64,000 nucleotides of DNA from Flavobacterium sp. N3904 (GCF_025947305.1 NZ_CP110009.1:4195501-4259500); one strand, 5' to 3'. Positions 14,639 to 24,189 are shown, numbered from the stretch's first letter. Made by a program: numbers and translations. The notes: generated from the letters alone by a model not told the origin.

Positions 14639-15004
14639 ATGAAATCAATGGCGAAAAAATATCAAACTCAGGGTGCTGTTTCGTATCCGCATATTGGTCA
14701 GTTTTTAAGGCAGTATTTTGCCAACAATAACATCAACAGGGCCGATGTTTCGCGGCAATTGGGTGTTGCCGATAGTACCTCAACCCGCTATCTGGTGCAG
14801 GAATCACTGCAATTTGGGATCCTCTGGAAAATTTCGGTGGCCGTAAACCACAATCTCCTTGCCGACCTCGCTTCGCGATTGCCAATCGTCTTTGTGTCGC
14901 CGAGAGAAAAAGAGCTGGAAACCCAGTTGAAAGCAGCGCAGGAAGAACTAAACACGCTGAAGCTGGAGAACAAACTATACAAAGGCCTACTGCAGAAACA
15001 ATAA
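14639..15004 (+). CDS. Small helix-turn-helix protein with C-terminal coiled coil
   Basis: A 121-residue protein. Residues about 18-55 form an XRE-type helix-turn-helix (IGQFLRQYFANNNINRADVS, then RQLGVADSTSTRYL), followed by a short hydrophobic middle (ILWKISVAVNHNLLADLA) and a Leu/Glu/Lys-rich coiled coil at the end (KELETQLKAAQEELNTLKLE). It is probably a dimeric DNA-binding protein of a type common in Bacteroidota. ATG at 14639 or at 14648 (MAKK) are both possible. The gene is visibly richer in G+C than its neighbours. It stands just downstream of the 21-nt array, so the array could be a binding region; that is only inference. Confidence 0.7.
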   Translation: MKSMAKKYQTQGAVSYPHIGQFLRQYFANNNINRADVSRQLGVADSTSTRYLVQESLQFGILWKISVAVNHNLLADLASRLPIVFVSPREKELETQLKAAQEELNTLKLENKLYKGLLQKQ

Positions 15005-15131
15005 AATACTGCCTAAAACATTGGCAATAGCAAGAAAGCCTTTTATTCTAACTTTCTTAACGATACATTAACATTTGTTATGTATGAATTGAACCTCAAT
15101 TTAGGACATTTGTATTTTAAACCCAAAACTG

Positions 15132-17537
15132 ATGATTTCGAAGAAAATTATTTGCCTTTTTATACTGTTTTCCTCCCTATATTCCGTTGCCCAAGATGCG
15201 GTTAGTAGCGAAAGTACCAAACAAAAATTTACGATTAGCGGTATTATTTCAGATACCAACAGCAATGAGACTTTGATTGGGGTCAATGTGTTGATTCCCG
15301 AATCAAAAACGGGGGTTATTACCAATGAGTACGGATTTTATTCGATCACGTTGCCCAAGGGTGTTTATAAAATCGAGATCACTTCGTTGGGTTTTCAGAC
15401 TATTGAAGAGACCGTCGACTTAAACAAAAATATCAAAAAGAATTTTAAGCTTTCGGGTTCCGAAAATGTGCTGCAGGAGGTTATCATCAATTCCAACGAC
15501 AGCAAAACCGAAAACCGAAAACCCGAAATGAGTGTCAACAAGCTTTCGGTATCCACCATCAAAAAAATGCCCGTTGTTCTTGGCGAAGTTGATATCATCA
15601 AATCAATATTGTTGCTGCCTGGGGTTACCAATGCTGGTGAAGCGGCTTCAGGATTCAATGTTCGAGGTGGTGGAGCAGATCAGAATTTGATTTTAATGGA
15701 CGAAGCTTCTATCTTCAACTCCTCTCACGTTTTTGGTTTTTTTTCGATTTTTAATCCCGATGCCATCAAGGATTTAAAACTCTACAAAGGCGGTATTCCT
15801 GCCCGATATGGAGGAAGGGCTTCGTCGGTTTTGGATATATATCAAAAAGACGGAAACAGTAATGGCTTTCACATGAATGGAGGAATTGGTTTAATTACCA
15901 GCCGTCTTTTGGCCGAAGGGCCGATTGTAAAAGACAAAGGTTCGTTTCTTATAGCTGGGCGAGCATCTTATGCCCATTTATTCCTAAAACTATCCAAAGA
16001 CCAAAAAGACAATGCAGCCTATTTTTATGATTTGAATGCCAAATTGAGTTACAAATTAGACCAGAACAACAGCTTATACATGTCTGGTTATTTTGGTAGA
16101 GATGTTTTTGTACTGAACAAAAGTTTTACCAATATTTACGGAAACACAACATTCAACACCCGTTGGAATCATTTATTTTCCGATAAATTATTCTCCAATT
16201 TATCGCTAATTTACAGTGATTACTATTATGGATTAGATCTTGATTTTGTAGGCTTTGAATGGGGTTCTGGCATTAAAAACTACAATATAAAATACGATTT
16301 CAAAAGCTACCTTTCTGATAAATTAAAATTAAATTATGGAGTGAATGGCATTTATTACGAGTTCAATCCCGGAACAATAAAACCTTCCCAACCCGATTCG
16401 GGCATTAATTACGATCAACTCGAGCGAAAATATGCGTTTGAGCCCGCCATTTATATCAATGCAGAGCAAAAAATATCGGACAGAATAGACATTAATTACG
16501 GATTGCGATACAGTTTGTTTTATAATGTAGGCGCATCGACCGTCAATTTGTATGCAAATGATAATCCTGTAGTTTTTAATTCCCAGTTTCAAATCTATGA
16601 AAAAGGAGTTCCGATAGGAACTAAATATTACAGCAAAAACGAAGTGATCAAAAGCTTTGATTACCTGGAACCCAGATTAAGTGTCAATTACCAACTCAAC
16701 GAAAATCAGTCTTTCCAGGCGAGTTACAACCGCATGGTGCAATATTTACAATTAATTTCGAATACCTCGTCCCCTACACCATTGGATGTCTGGACACCGA
16801 GTGGCACTTATATCAAACCCCAAATAGCCGATCAGGTTGCGGTTGGTTATTTTAGAAAATTCAAAGAGGGAGCCTATTCTGCCGAAGTGAGCACCTACTA
16901 CAAAGAAGTACAAAACAGATTGGATTATATAGACGGAGCCAATTTGATTGCAAATGACGCCATCGAACAAGTTTTACTGAACGGGCATTTGCGTTCGTAT
17001 GGTTTAGAATTCATGTTCAAAAAAAATGAAGGAAACTTAACGGGCTGGATTGCATACACGCTCTCCAAATCAGAACAGCAAACTCCCGGAAGAACACCTC
17101 AGGAAACAGGAATAAATGACGGGCAATGGTACAACACGGTTTACGATAAAGTAAATAACCTGGCGGTAACAGGCTCGTATTATCTGAATCCAAAATGGAC
17201 CTTTGGAGCCAATTTTATATACCAAACGGGGCAACCTACTACCTATCCGAACGGGCAATATGAATACCTTGGCATAAAAATCCCAATTTATGGTTTGCGA
17301 AATGAAAACCGACTCCCGTCATTCAATCACCTTGACATTTCGGCAACATTGACACCAAAACCCAATTACAACAAAAATTGGAGAGGCGAATGGGTTTTCA
17401 GTATTTACAATGTGTATAACCGAAAAAATGCAGCTTCTGTAAGCTTTAGAGAAAATCAGGATACCGGAGCCAACGAGGCGGTAAAGACCTCCATTTTTGG
17501 AATAGTTCCAGCAGTAAGCTATAATTTTAAATTTTAA
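15132..17537 (+). CDS. TonB-dependent receptor with N-terminal carboxypeptidase-regulatory-like domain
   Basis: An 801-residue outer membrane receptor. After the signal peptide (MISKKIICLFILFSSLYSVA) comes a CarboxypepD_reg-like beta-sandwich (residues about 33-110: TLIGVNVLIPESKTGVITNE, GFYSITLPKG), then a plug domain with GFNVRGGGADQNLILMD and GGIPARYGGRASSVLDIY, then the beta-barrel up to the C-terminal aromatic residue in VSYNFKF. It imports an unidentified ligand with energy from TonB/ExbBD. The DUF4249 lipoprotein gene follows after 42 bp; this pairing is common in Bacteroidota and suggests a joint uptake system that is not the SusCD type. Confidence 0.93.
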   Translation: MISKKIICLFILFSSLYSVAQDAVSSESTKQKFTISGIISDTNSNETLIGVNVLIPESKTGVITNEYGFYSITLPKGVYKIEITSLGFQTIEETVDLNKNIKKNFKLSGSENVLQEVIINSNDSKTENRKPEMSVNKLSVSTIKKMPVVLGEVDIIKSILLLPGVTNAGEAASGFNVRGGGADQNLILMDEASIFNSSHVFGFFSIFNPDAIKDLKLYKGGIPARYGGRASSVLDIYQKDGNSNGFHMNGGIGLITSRLLAEGPIVKDKGSFLIAGRASYAHLFLKLSKDQKDNAAYFYDLNAKLSYKLDQNNSLYMSGYFGRDVFVLNKSFTNIYGNTTFNTRWNHLFSDKLFSNLSLIYSDYYYGLDLDFVGFEWGSGIKNYNIKYDFKSYLSDKLKLNYGVNGIYYEFNPGTIKPSQPDSGINYDQLERKYAFEPAIYINAEQKISDRIDINYGLRYSLFYNVGASTVNLYANDNPVVFNSQFQIYEKGVPIGTKYYSKNEVIKSFDYLEPRLSVNYQLNENQSFQASYNRMVQYLQLISNTSSPTPLDVWTPSGTYIKPQIADQVAVGYFRKFKEGAYSAEVSTYYKEVQNRLDYIDGANLIANDAIEQVLLNGHLRSYGLEFMFKKNEGNLTGWIAYTLSKSEQQTPGRTPQETGINDGQWYNTVYDKVNNLAVTGSYYLNPKWTFGANFIYQTGQPTTYPNGQYEYLGIKIPIYGLRNENRLPSFNHLDISATLTPKPNYNKNWRGEWVFSIYNVYNRKNAASVSFRENQDTGANEAVKTSIFGIVPAVSYNFKF

Positions 17538-17579
17538 AGAAACAGACTTGTCCATACAAGTAATTAAAACATATAAAAG

Positions 17580-18401
17580 ATGAAAAAATTAATCACAATC
17601 CTACTTATTCTAACTTCTGTTGTATTTACTGGTTGCGAAGAGGTGATCAGTGTAGATGTCAACACAGCTCCACCCCGATTGGCTGTAGAAGCCGCTTTGA
17701 ATTGGCAAAAAGGAACATCGGGAAACCAGCAAACCATAAAACTTACGACTACAACTGGATATTTTGAGAGTGTTATTCCCCCAGTTTCGGGAGCTGTAGT
17801 GTTTGTTACCAACAGTTCCAATACGGTTTTTAACTTTATAGAAAACCCAAACACCGGACTCTACATTTGTTCTAATTTTGTTCCGGTATTAAACGAAACA
17901 TACAAACTCACTATAATTGTAGATGGCCAGACCTATACCGCAACCGAAACCATGTATTCAGTTGCACCCATCACCAAATTGGTCCAAAACGATCAAGGCG
18001 GTTTTACCGGAAAAGATATTGATGTAAAAGCCTATTTTAACGATCCTGCCAACGAAACAAACTATTATTTGTACCGTTATGATTATAAAGATGAAAAAAA
18101 ATCAAATCTTTATGCCGATGAAGATACTTTTTTTAATGGCAATGAATTCTATAGTATTTCCCAAAATGATTCTATAAAAAAGGGTGAAAAAGTGGTGATT
18201 ACCCATTACGGAATTTCAAAAAGTTATTACAATTACATCAGTATTGTAGTCAGTTTGGCAGGCCAAAGTGGTGGCGGACCATTCCAATCACCGCCATCAA
18301 CCATCAGAGGAAACGTAGTCAATACAACAAATGCCGCCAACTATCCTTTGGGCTATTTTTCGGTAAGCGAAATTGATTCGAAAGAATACACTATTGAATA
18401 A
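17580..18401 (+). CDS. DUF4249 domain-containing lipoprotein
   Basis: A 273-residue lipoprotein; the signal MKKLITILLILTSVVFTGC ends in the lipobox Cys, followed by EEVISVDVNTAPPRLAVEA, the typical DUF4249 opening. Then comes an Ig-like beta region (VSGAVVFVTNSSNTVFNF, TYKLTIIVDGQTYTATETM) and a C-terminal segment RGNVVNTTNAANYPLGYFSV, also a family mark. It sits on the outer membrane next to the TonB receptor encoded just upstream, probably as its partner, like SusD for SusC but in a different fold. No substrate is known for the family. Confidence 0.92.
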   Translation: MKKLITILLILTSVVFTGCEEVISVDVNTAPPRLAVEAALNWQKGTSGNQQTIKLTTTTGYFESVIPPVSGAVVFVTNSSNTVFNFIENPNTGLYICSNFVPVLNETYKLTIIVDGQTYTATETMYSVAPITKLVQNDQGGFTGKDIDVKAYFNDPANETNYYLYRYDYKDEKKSNLYADEDTFFNGNEFYSISQNDSIKKGEKVVITHYGISKSYYNYISIVVSLAGQSGGGPFQSPPSTIRGNVVNTTNAANYPLGYFSVSEIDSKEYTIE

Positions 18402-18493
18402 GTGGTCAGAGGTCCGTTTTCAGTCGCAGTCAAAAAAACTTTATATCTTTACATGATAAATCTAAAATCTGCATTCTAAAATCCAAACTCTAA

Positions 18494-19156
18494 ATGTCTT
18501 CACACCATATCGTACGCGATGACCAAGAACCCGCCTTAATAATTGCAAACGGCGCAGCTTGCCATCCAGAATTATTGGGCCAGCTACTCGAATGGTCTCC
18601 GTTGGTTATTGTACTGGATTCGGCAATGGAACGCGTCATGGAGTTGGACATTAAAGTCGATGTGTTATTGGGTGATTTTGACCGGGGTTTTGATCCCGAA
18701 AAATACCAGACCTTGCAATACCCACTAGAAATAATTCATACACCGGATCAAAATAAAACCGACTTAGAAAAAGCTTTTGATTATTTAATTGATCGAAAAA
18801 TTCCTGCTGTAAATGTCGTTTGGGCAACAGGGCGACGTGCAGATCACACCATTACCAATCTTACCAACATTGTCCGGTACCGTAATTTAATCAAAATTGT
18901 CATTCTCGACGATCATTCCAAAATATTTTTATTACCCAATACATTCGAAAAATGGTATACTGCAGGAACTCCAATTTCGCTAATACCCATTGGAATTGTA
19001 AACGGAATCAGTTCTGAAAATCTAGTGTATCCATTAGAAAACGACACCCTAACCATGGGCTACAGGACAGGAAGCAGCAATGCTGTTGCCCATGACGGGA
19101 TTGTTACCATCAATCACACCGATGGTGATTTATTGCTAATGGAATGTATCGATTAG
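18494..19156 (+). CDS. Thiamine pyrophosphokinase-like protein
   Basis: A 220-residue protein with the pattern of thiamine diphosphokinases, which transfer pyrophosphate from ATP to thiamine. Marks: LIIANGAACHPELL start, VVLDSAMERVMEL-like nucleotide strand, VDVLLGDFD (metal-binding Asp pair), the DQNKTDLEKAFDYL catalytic segment, and WATGRRADHTITNL. The C-terminal beta domain (ISLIPIG, YRTGSSNAVAHDGIVTI) would bind thiamine. It stands alone. The upstream sequence holds a weak -7-like TATCTTTA. Soluble, cytoplasmic. Confidence 0.85.
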   Translation: MSSHHIVRDDQEPALIIANGAACHPELLGQLLEWSPLVIVLDSAMERVMELDIKVDVLLGDFDRGFDPEKYQTLQYPLEIIHTPDQNKTDLEKAFDYLIDRKIPAVNVVWATGRRADHTITNLTNIVRYRNLIKIVILDDHSKIFLLPNTFEKWYTAGTPISLIPIGIVNGISSENLVYPLENDTLTMGYRTGSSNAVAHDGIVTINHTDGDLLLMECID

Positions 19157-19374
19157 CAAAAGCACTAACCTTCAAGGCAATAAAAACCAGATTAAATAAT
19201 TTAAATTTTCAAGAAATCATCCCCCAAATTTATTGCTTTCTTAAATTCGAACCTTTTTTCTTTAATTCAAATTAGCTATTATTTTGTAAATCAAGTGTTT
19301 TGGCGTGGTTATTGTTATAAAGACAACAAAAATAGTTGCTGGCAGTTCTTGTTCCTTTACAAAAAAGGAATTAC

Positions 19375-19382
19375 TATCTTTG
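19375..19382 (+). promoter_or_regulatory. Promoter of rlmF
   Basis: TATCTTTG (-7) with a TTG at 19349-19351, 23 bp upstream, as the possible -33 element. The -7 box ends 16 bp before the rlmF ATG. Confidence 0.65.
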
Positions 19383-19398
19383 CACCGAAATTTAGAAA

Positions 19399-20385
19399 AT
19401 GAAATCAACAAAGGTTACCGAAAAAACAAATTTACATCCAAGAAATCTTCACCGATTTGGATATAACTTTGAACAATTAATAAAAAACCATCCTGATTTG
19501 GGAAATTTTGTTTTTATTAATGAACACAATATTGACTCGAGCGATAACAAACTGGCGAAGCATACAATCGATTTTAGCAATCCAGATGCTGTAAAAGCGC
19601 TCAATAAAGCATTATTAATTACCTACTACGGCATTCAAAATTGGGACATCCCAGCGGATTTTCTATGCCCCCCCATTCCGGGAAGAGCTGATTACATTCA
19701 CAATTTAGCCGATTTATTGGCCTCAACAAATAACGGCACTATTCCCGAAGGTGAAACCGTACAAGGGTTAGACATTGGAGTTGGTGCCAATTGCATCTAT
19801 CCGATTTTGGGAAATGCTATTTACGGATGGTCCTTTGTAGCAACTGATATTGATGAAAATGCGATTCAAAATTGCAAAAAAATAATCGAGCAAAATCCAC
19901 AATTAATAGAAGCGGTAAGCCTTCAATTGCAGGTAAACCCGCGTTTTATTTTTAAAAATATTATAGAACCCGAAGACAAATTTACTTTTACGATCTGCAA
20001 TCCTCCTTTTCATTCCTCTGCCGAAGAAGCAATGAAAAGTACGATTCGAAAAATAAACAATTTAGCACCCGAAAGTCTGAATGTTAAAACTGCAAAACCC
20101 GTGCTAAATTTTGGCGGTCAAAATGCAGAATTGTGGTGCGAAGGCGGCGAATTGGGTTTTATCAAACAGATGATTTACGAAAGTGCAAAGTATCCGATGC
20201 AATGTCTTTGGTTTACCACGTTAGTATCCAAACAATCCAATCTGAATACCATCTACAAAACCTTAAACAATGTAGCGGCCATCCACAAAACGATTGATAT
20301 GGCTCAAGGCCAAAAAACAAGCCGTATTGTGGCCTGGACTTTTATGACCGAAGCACAACAAAAAGCATGGAAATTTAGTGAGTAA
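19399..20385 (+). CDS. rlmF: 23S rRNA (adenine-1618-N6) methyltransferase RlmF
   Basis: The 328-residue protein fits RlmF, which methylates N6 of A1618 in 23S rRNA with SAM. Marks: NLHPRNLHRFGYNFEQLIKN opening, WDIPADFLCPPIPGRADYIH, SAM motif LDIGVGANCIYPILG, ATDIDENAI, and the N6-adenine methylase motif NPPFHSSAEEA. The FGGQNAELWCEGGE segment is also a family mark. The length is normal (about 310-330). It has its own promoter and is followed by an unrelated hydrolase gene. Confidence 0.95.
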   Translation: MKSTKVTEKTNLHPRNLHRFGYNFEQLIKNHPDLGNFVFINEHNIDSSDNKLAKHTIDFSNPDAVKALNKALLITYYGIQNWDIPADFLCPPIPGRADYIHNLADLLASTNNGTIPEGETVQGLDIGVGANCIYPILGNAIYGWSFVATDIDENAIQNCKKIIEQNPQLIEAVSLQLQVNPRFIFKNIIEPEDKFTFTICNPPFHSSAEEAMKSTIRKINNLAPESLNVKTAKPVLNFGGQNAELWCEGGELGFIKQMIYESAKYPMQCLWFTTLVSKQSNLNTIYKTLNNVAAIHKTIDMAQGQKTSRIVAWTFMTEAQQKAWKFSE

Positions 20386-20487
20386 ATAAATTGTCAACAT
20401 CATGGATTTTTTTAAAGTAATTCGAAAAGTTATGAAAAACCATTTGCTTTTATTACTTTTAAAATCAATTCAACCCAATCGTTTACT

Positions 20488-21426
20488 ATGCAGAAATCAG
20501 TATCACTCATTTTCCTCTTCTTGCTATTCATAAACTGCAGCACTTCCAAAGAAAAGAAAATTGACGAATACGTTTTTAAAACCAAAAAAGAAAAAACACT
20601 ATATCTTACTTCCTATAACAAAGCATTGCAACTTTGGCAAGTCCCTTACAAGGAAGAAAATATTGCAACGAGCTTTGGTACTGCCCATATCATCATTAGC
20701 GGACCAAAAGACGCAAAACCAGTAGTACTGCTTCATGGCATGGATGCGAGCTCTACAATGTGGTTCCCAAACAGTGCAGCATTGTCAAAAAATCATCGCG
20801 TATATGCCATTGACTTCCTGATGGAAGCAGGCAAATCTGAACTAAAAGGAAAGTCACTCACCAGCGATGAAATCGTAAATTGGTACGAAGAAATCTTCAA
20901 CTATTATAATTTAAAAAATTTTGATATCATCGGAGCCTCCAGGGGTGGATGGTTTGCCACATTACTGACCATTCAAAAAAACAAAAACATAAACAAACTG
21001 GTGTTGATAAGTCCGGCGCAAACATTTAATAATGTAGATCAAAAAGGAAAAGCATCGACGGCCATGTTCCTGAAATTTTTTCCAAACAAAAAGAAATTAA
21101 ACAAAACATTGGATGCGTTTTCCTATTACCCTAACAAAATTAATTCGGTTTATAAAAACCAATTTTACTTGGCCAATAAATATTCCAAATCGAATGCCAG
21201 TTTTTTGCAGATGCGCCCTTTTTCGGATGATGAACTCAAAGGAATTACCATTCCCGTTTTGGTACTTATTGGCGGCCACGATGTAATCAATTCCGAGAAA
21301 AGCCTGTTGCGTGCCAACGAATATATAAGTAATTGCAAAACGGCAACCATTAAAAATTCGGGCCATTTCGTGAGTATGGATCAATCCAAAGAGGTTGATA
21401 AAATGATTGTTGATTTCCTCAAATAG
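20488..21426 (+). CDS. Lipoprotein alpha/beta-hydrolase
   Basis: A 312-residue protein with a lipoprotein signal (MQKSVSLIFLFLLFINC) and an alpha/beta-hydrolase fold: VVLLHGMDASSTMW (oxyanion loop), nucleophile elbow IIGASRGGWFA with Ser, acid in GGHDVI, and His in NSGHFVSMD. The region between is enriched in Lys. The likely location is the periplasmic face of a membrane. The substrate is not predictable. It has a 102-bp gap to rlmF and no obvious terminator before the antitoxin gene. Confidence 0.82.
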   Translation: MQKSVSLIFLFLLFINCSTSKEKKIDEYVFKTKKEKTLYLTSYNKALQLWQVPYKEENIATSFGTAHIIISGPKDAKPVVLLHGMDASSTMWFPNSAALSKNHRVYAIDFLMEAGKSELKGKSLTSDEIVNWYEEIFNYYNLKNFDIIGASRGGWFATLLTIQKNKNINKLVLISPAQTFNNVDQKGKASTAMFLKFFPNKKKLNKTLDAFSYYPNKINSVYKNQFYLANKYSKSNASFLQMRPFSDDELKGITIPVLVLIGGHDVINSEKSLLRANEYISNCKTATIKNSGHFVSMDQSKEVDKMIVDFLK

Positions 21427-21542
21427 ACCAAAATCCTAATTGTTTTTTATTCAAGTCAAACCATTGTTAAAGCCAATATAAAAATTGGAAGTTCTTCTGT
21501 TCCTAAGACACTTTTGACTAAATTTGTATAAATTCATATCTT

Positions 21543-21806
21543 ATGAGCACAATCGAATTAAAAAAAATATTGATTTCTAAAATATCTGAAATTGATGACG
21601 AAGTTTTTTTGTCTGCAATAAACACAATTTTAGACAGTAAATCAGAAAGTATTGAAAACAAAAATTTGGATTTGCAAAAAATAATAATTCTTGCTGAACA
21701 ACAAAAAAAGGAAATTCAAAACTCTCAAAAAGAATATTCAGAAGGGAATTATATTGACAATGATGCTGTAAATGAAGAAATGGAAAGATGGTTGCGAGAA
21801 GAATAG
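21543..21806 (+). CDS. Probable antitoxin of a broken RelE/ParE-type module
   Basis: An 87-residue acidic, helical protein (STIELKKILISKISEIDDEV, FLSAINTILDSKSES, then a charged C-terminal half). It ends in MERWLREE and overlaps the start of the toxin remnant by 19 bp, the usual arrangement in toxin-antitoxin modules of Bacteroidota. No DNA-binding motif is obvious. The assignment rests on the position and the type of the downstream remnant. Without an active toxin it may be a leftover gene or may still repress its own promoter. Confidence 0.6.
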   Translation: MSTIELKKILISKISEIDDEVFLSAINTILDSKSESIENKNLDLQKIIILAEQQKKEIQNSQKEYSEGNYIDNDAVNEEMERWLREE

Positions 21807-22019
21807 TTTGGACATCATCTGCAAAACTTCAATCAAAAGCTATTATAAACACTACTCCAACACCCAAATATTGAAAAAAAAACCGATCCCTTAAATGTTC
21901 GCGGTTTATTAATTGAAAACTATTATGTTTTCTATGAAACAAATGAAAACCACATTATAATTCTATCCGTTTGGGATACAAGACAAAACCCTAAACGATT
22001 GAAAAACCAAAGCAAATGA
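21788..22019 (+). pseudogene. Broken RelE/ParE-family toxin
   Basis: The frame starts at an ATG inside the antitoxin gene and reads MVARRIVWTSSAKLQSKAII, the usual ParE/RelE opening, but stops at a TGA at about 21873. In another frame the missing end appears: LQHPNIEKKTDPLNVRGLLI, ENYYVFYETNENHIIILSVW, DTRQNPKRLKNQ, stop. This is the RelE/ParE C-terminal sheet. Compared with the usual 95-100 residues about 20-25 residues of the middle are missing, so an internal deletion with frameshift near 21850-21865 inactivated it. Its TGA overlaps the ATG of uvrB. Confidence 0.8.
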
Positions 22020-24004
22020 ATTTCCAAGTCATATCCGAATACCAACCCAAAGGCGATCAGCCACAAGCCATCGAAAAATTAGTACAGGGCATTGAGTCTG
22101 GCGAGCAATTCCAAACTTTGCTTGGAGTTACCGGTTCCGGAAAAACATTTACGGTGGCCAATGTCATTCAGGAAATTCAGCGCCCTACATTGGTTTTGGC
22201 ACACAACAAAACCTTGGCCGCTCAGTTGTATTCCGAGTTCAAACAGTTTTTTCCCAACAATGCCGTCGAGTATTTCGTATCCTATTACGATTATTACCAA
22301 CCTGAAGCTTTTATGCCCGTTACCGGAGTTTTCATCGAAAAGGATTTATCCATCAACGAAGAACTGGAAAAAATGCGATTGAGCACCACCTCATCGCTGC
22401 TTTCGGGTCGAAGAGACATTCTGGTCGTTGCCTCTGTTTCTTGCATTTATGGTATCGGAAACCCGGTAGAATTCCAAAAAAATGTTATTGCCATCGAGAA
22501 AAACCAAATGATTTCCCGAACCAAATTATTGCACAGTCTCGTTCAGAGTTTATATTCCAGAACCGAGGCCGATTTTACCCCCGGGAATTTCAGGATAAAA
22601 GGCGACACTATCGAAGTCTATCCGAGTTATGCCGATGATGCGTTTCGAATTCACTTTTTTGGTGACGAAATCGAAGAAATGGAAAGCTTCGATATAAAAA
22701 CATCCAAAGTCATTGAGCGATTCGAAAAACTCACCATTTATCCCGCTAATATGTTTGTGACTTCGCCCGATGTGTTGCAAAACGCCATTTGGGAAATCCA
22801 GCAGGATCTGGTCAAGCAAGTCGATTATTTCAAAGAAATAGGCAAACACCTCGAAGCCAAACGCCTCGAAGAACGCACCAATTTTGATCTCGAAATGATC
22901 CGCGAATTGGGCTATTGTTCCGGAATCGAAAACTATTCGCGCTACCTCGACGGCAGGGAAGCCGGGTCAAGACCTTTCTGCTTACTCGATTATTTCCCAA
23001 AAGATTACCTGATGGTCGTAGACGAGAGTCACGTAACCCTTTCACAGGTACACGCCATGTACGGAGGCGATCGAAGCCGAAAAGAAAATCTGGTCGAGTA
23101 TGGTTTCCGTCTGCCGGCAGCCATGGACAACCGACCGCTAAAATTCGAGGAGTTCGAGGCCATGCAAAATCAGGTTATCTATGTCTCTGCCACCCCTGCC
23201 GACTACGAATTGCAAAAATGCGACGGCGTCTATGTCGAACAGGTGATTCGACCAACAGGTTTACTGGACCCTATTATTGAAATTCGCCCGAGCCTGAACC
23301 AGATCGACGATTTGATTGAAGAAATCCAACAGCGTTGCGAACTCGACGAACGCGTTTTGGTCACCACACTCACCAAAAGAATGGCCGAAGAACTCGCCAA
23401 ATACCTAACCAAAGTGTCTATTCGTTGCCGCTACATCCACTCCGATGTCGATACATTGGAGCGCATCGAAATCATGCAGGACCTTCGAAAAGGAATTTTT
23501 GATGTATTGATAGGCGTCAACCTACTGCGCGAAGGACTCGATTTGCCCGAGGTTTCATTGGTCGCAATTCTCGATGCCGACAAGGAAGGATTCCTCCGAA
23601 GCCACCGCTCGCTCACCCAGACCATCGGTCGTGCCGCCAGAAACCTAAACGGAAAAGCCATCATGTATGCCGACAAAATCACCAACAGCATGCAAAAAAC
23701 CATAGACGAAACCAATTACCGACGCACCAAGCAAATCAATTTCAATACAGCCAACAATGTAGTGCCTCAGGCATTGAATAAAAAGATCGAAAGCGCCTTT
23801 ACCAACAACAAATTGGTCGAATACGAATTGGGACACATCATGAATGTAGCGGCCGAACCCGAAACCGCCTACATGTCCAAACCCGATCGCGAAAAACTGA
23901 TACGCGAAAAACGAAAAGCAATGGAAAAAGCAGCCAAAGACCTCGACTTTATGCAGGCTGCAAAACTCAGGGACCAGATCAAGGCATTGCAGGCAAAGGA
24001 CTAA
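22016..24004 (+). CDS. uvrB: Excinuclease ABC subunit UvrB
   Basis: The 662-residue protein is a complete UvrB, the helicase-like damage-verifying subunit of nucleotide excision repair that is loaded by UvrA and recruits UvrC. Marks: Walker A GVTGSGKTFT near residue 40, the beta-hairpin with YDYYQPEAF, VVDESHVT (DEAD-like box), IYVSATP, the helicase motif HSDVDTLERIEIM, QTIGRAARN, and the C-terminal UVR motif KLIREKRKAMEKAAKDLDF. Its ATG overlaps the stop of the toxin remnant. Base composition is visibly more GC-rich than that of the neighbouring genes. Confidence 0.97.
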   Translation: MNFQVISEYQPKGDQPQAIEKLVQGIESGEQFQTLLGVTGSGKTFTVANVIQEIQRPTLVLAHNKTLAAQLYSEFKQFFPNNAVEYFVSYYDYYQPEAFMPVTGVFIEKDLSINEELEKMRLSTTSSLLSGRRDILVVASVSCIYGIGNPVEFQKNVIAIEKNQMISRTKLLHSLVQSLYSRTEADFTPGNFRIKGDTIEVYPSYADDAFRIHFFGDEIEEMESFDIKTSKVIERFEKLTIYPANMFVTSPDVLQNAIWEIQQDLVKQVDYFKEIGKHLEAKRLEERTNFDLEMIRELGYCSGIENYSRYLDGREAGSRPFCLLDYFPKDYLMVVDESHVTLSQVHAMYGGDRSRKENLVEYGFRLPAAMDNRPLKFEEFEAMQNQVIYVSATPADYELQKCDGVYVEQVIRPTGLLDPIIEIRPSLNQIDDLIEEIQQRCELDERVLVTTLTKRMAEELAKYLTKVSIRCRYIHSDVDTLERIEIMQDLRKGIFDVLIGVNLLREGLDLPEVSLVAILDADKEGFLRSHRSLTQTIGRAARNLNGKAIMYADKITNSMQKTIDETNYRRTKQINFNTANNVVPQALNKKIESAFTNNKLVEYELGHIMNVAAEPETAYMSKPDREKLIREKRKAMEKAAKDLDFMQAAKLRDQIKALQAKD

Positions 24005-24101
24005 ACCGCCAAAAGGCATACTGCCGTACGTACGAAAAAGTATCCACTAAAATATATGATTTTTTACCGACTTGTAATCTTTTTTTTCTTATTTTTGAGA
24101 A

Positions 24102-24160
24102 ACCAGAAAGCAAAACAAACCTTCGTTTATCCACCTTTTGGGAGTGATTGACGAAGGTTT
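24102..24160 (+). repeat. Boundary motif plus AAACCTTCG hairpin, copy 2 (start of block B)
   Basis: ACCAGAAAG at 24102-24110 is followed directly by a hairpin with arms AAACCTTCG (24117-24125) and CGAAGGTTT (24152-24160). Both parts recur: the motif before other block B genes, the hairpin at 14013-14058 beside block A. The first gene of block B starts 29 bp further on. Confidence 0.75.
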
Positions 24161-24189
24161 GTTTGTTTATACAGTATTTATATGCAATT

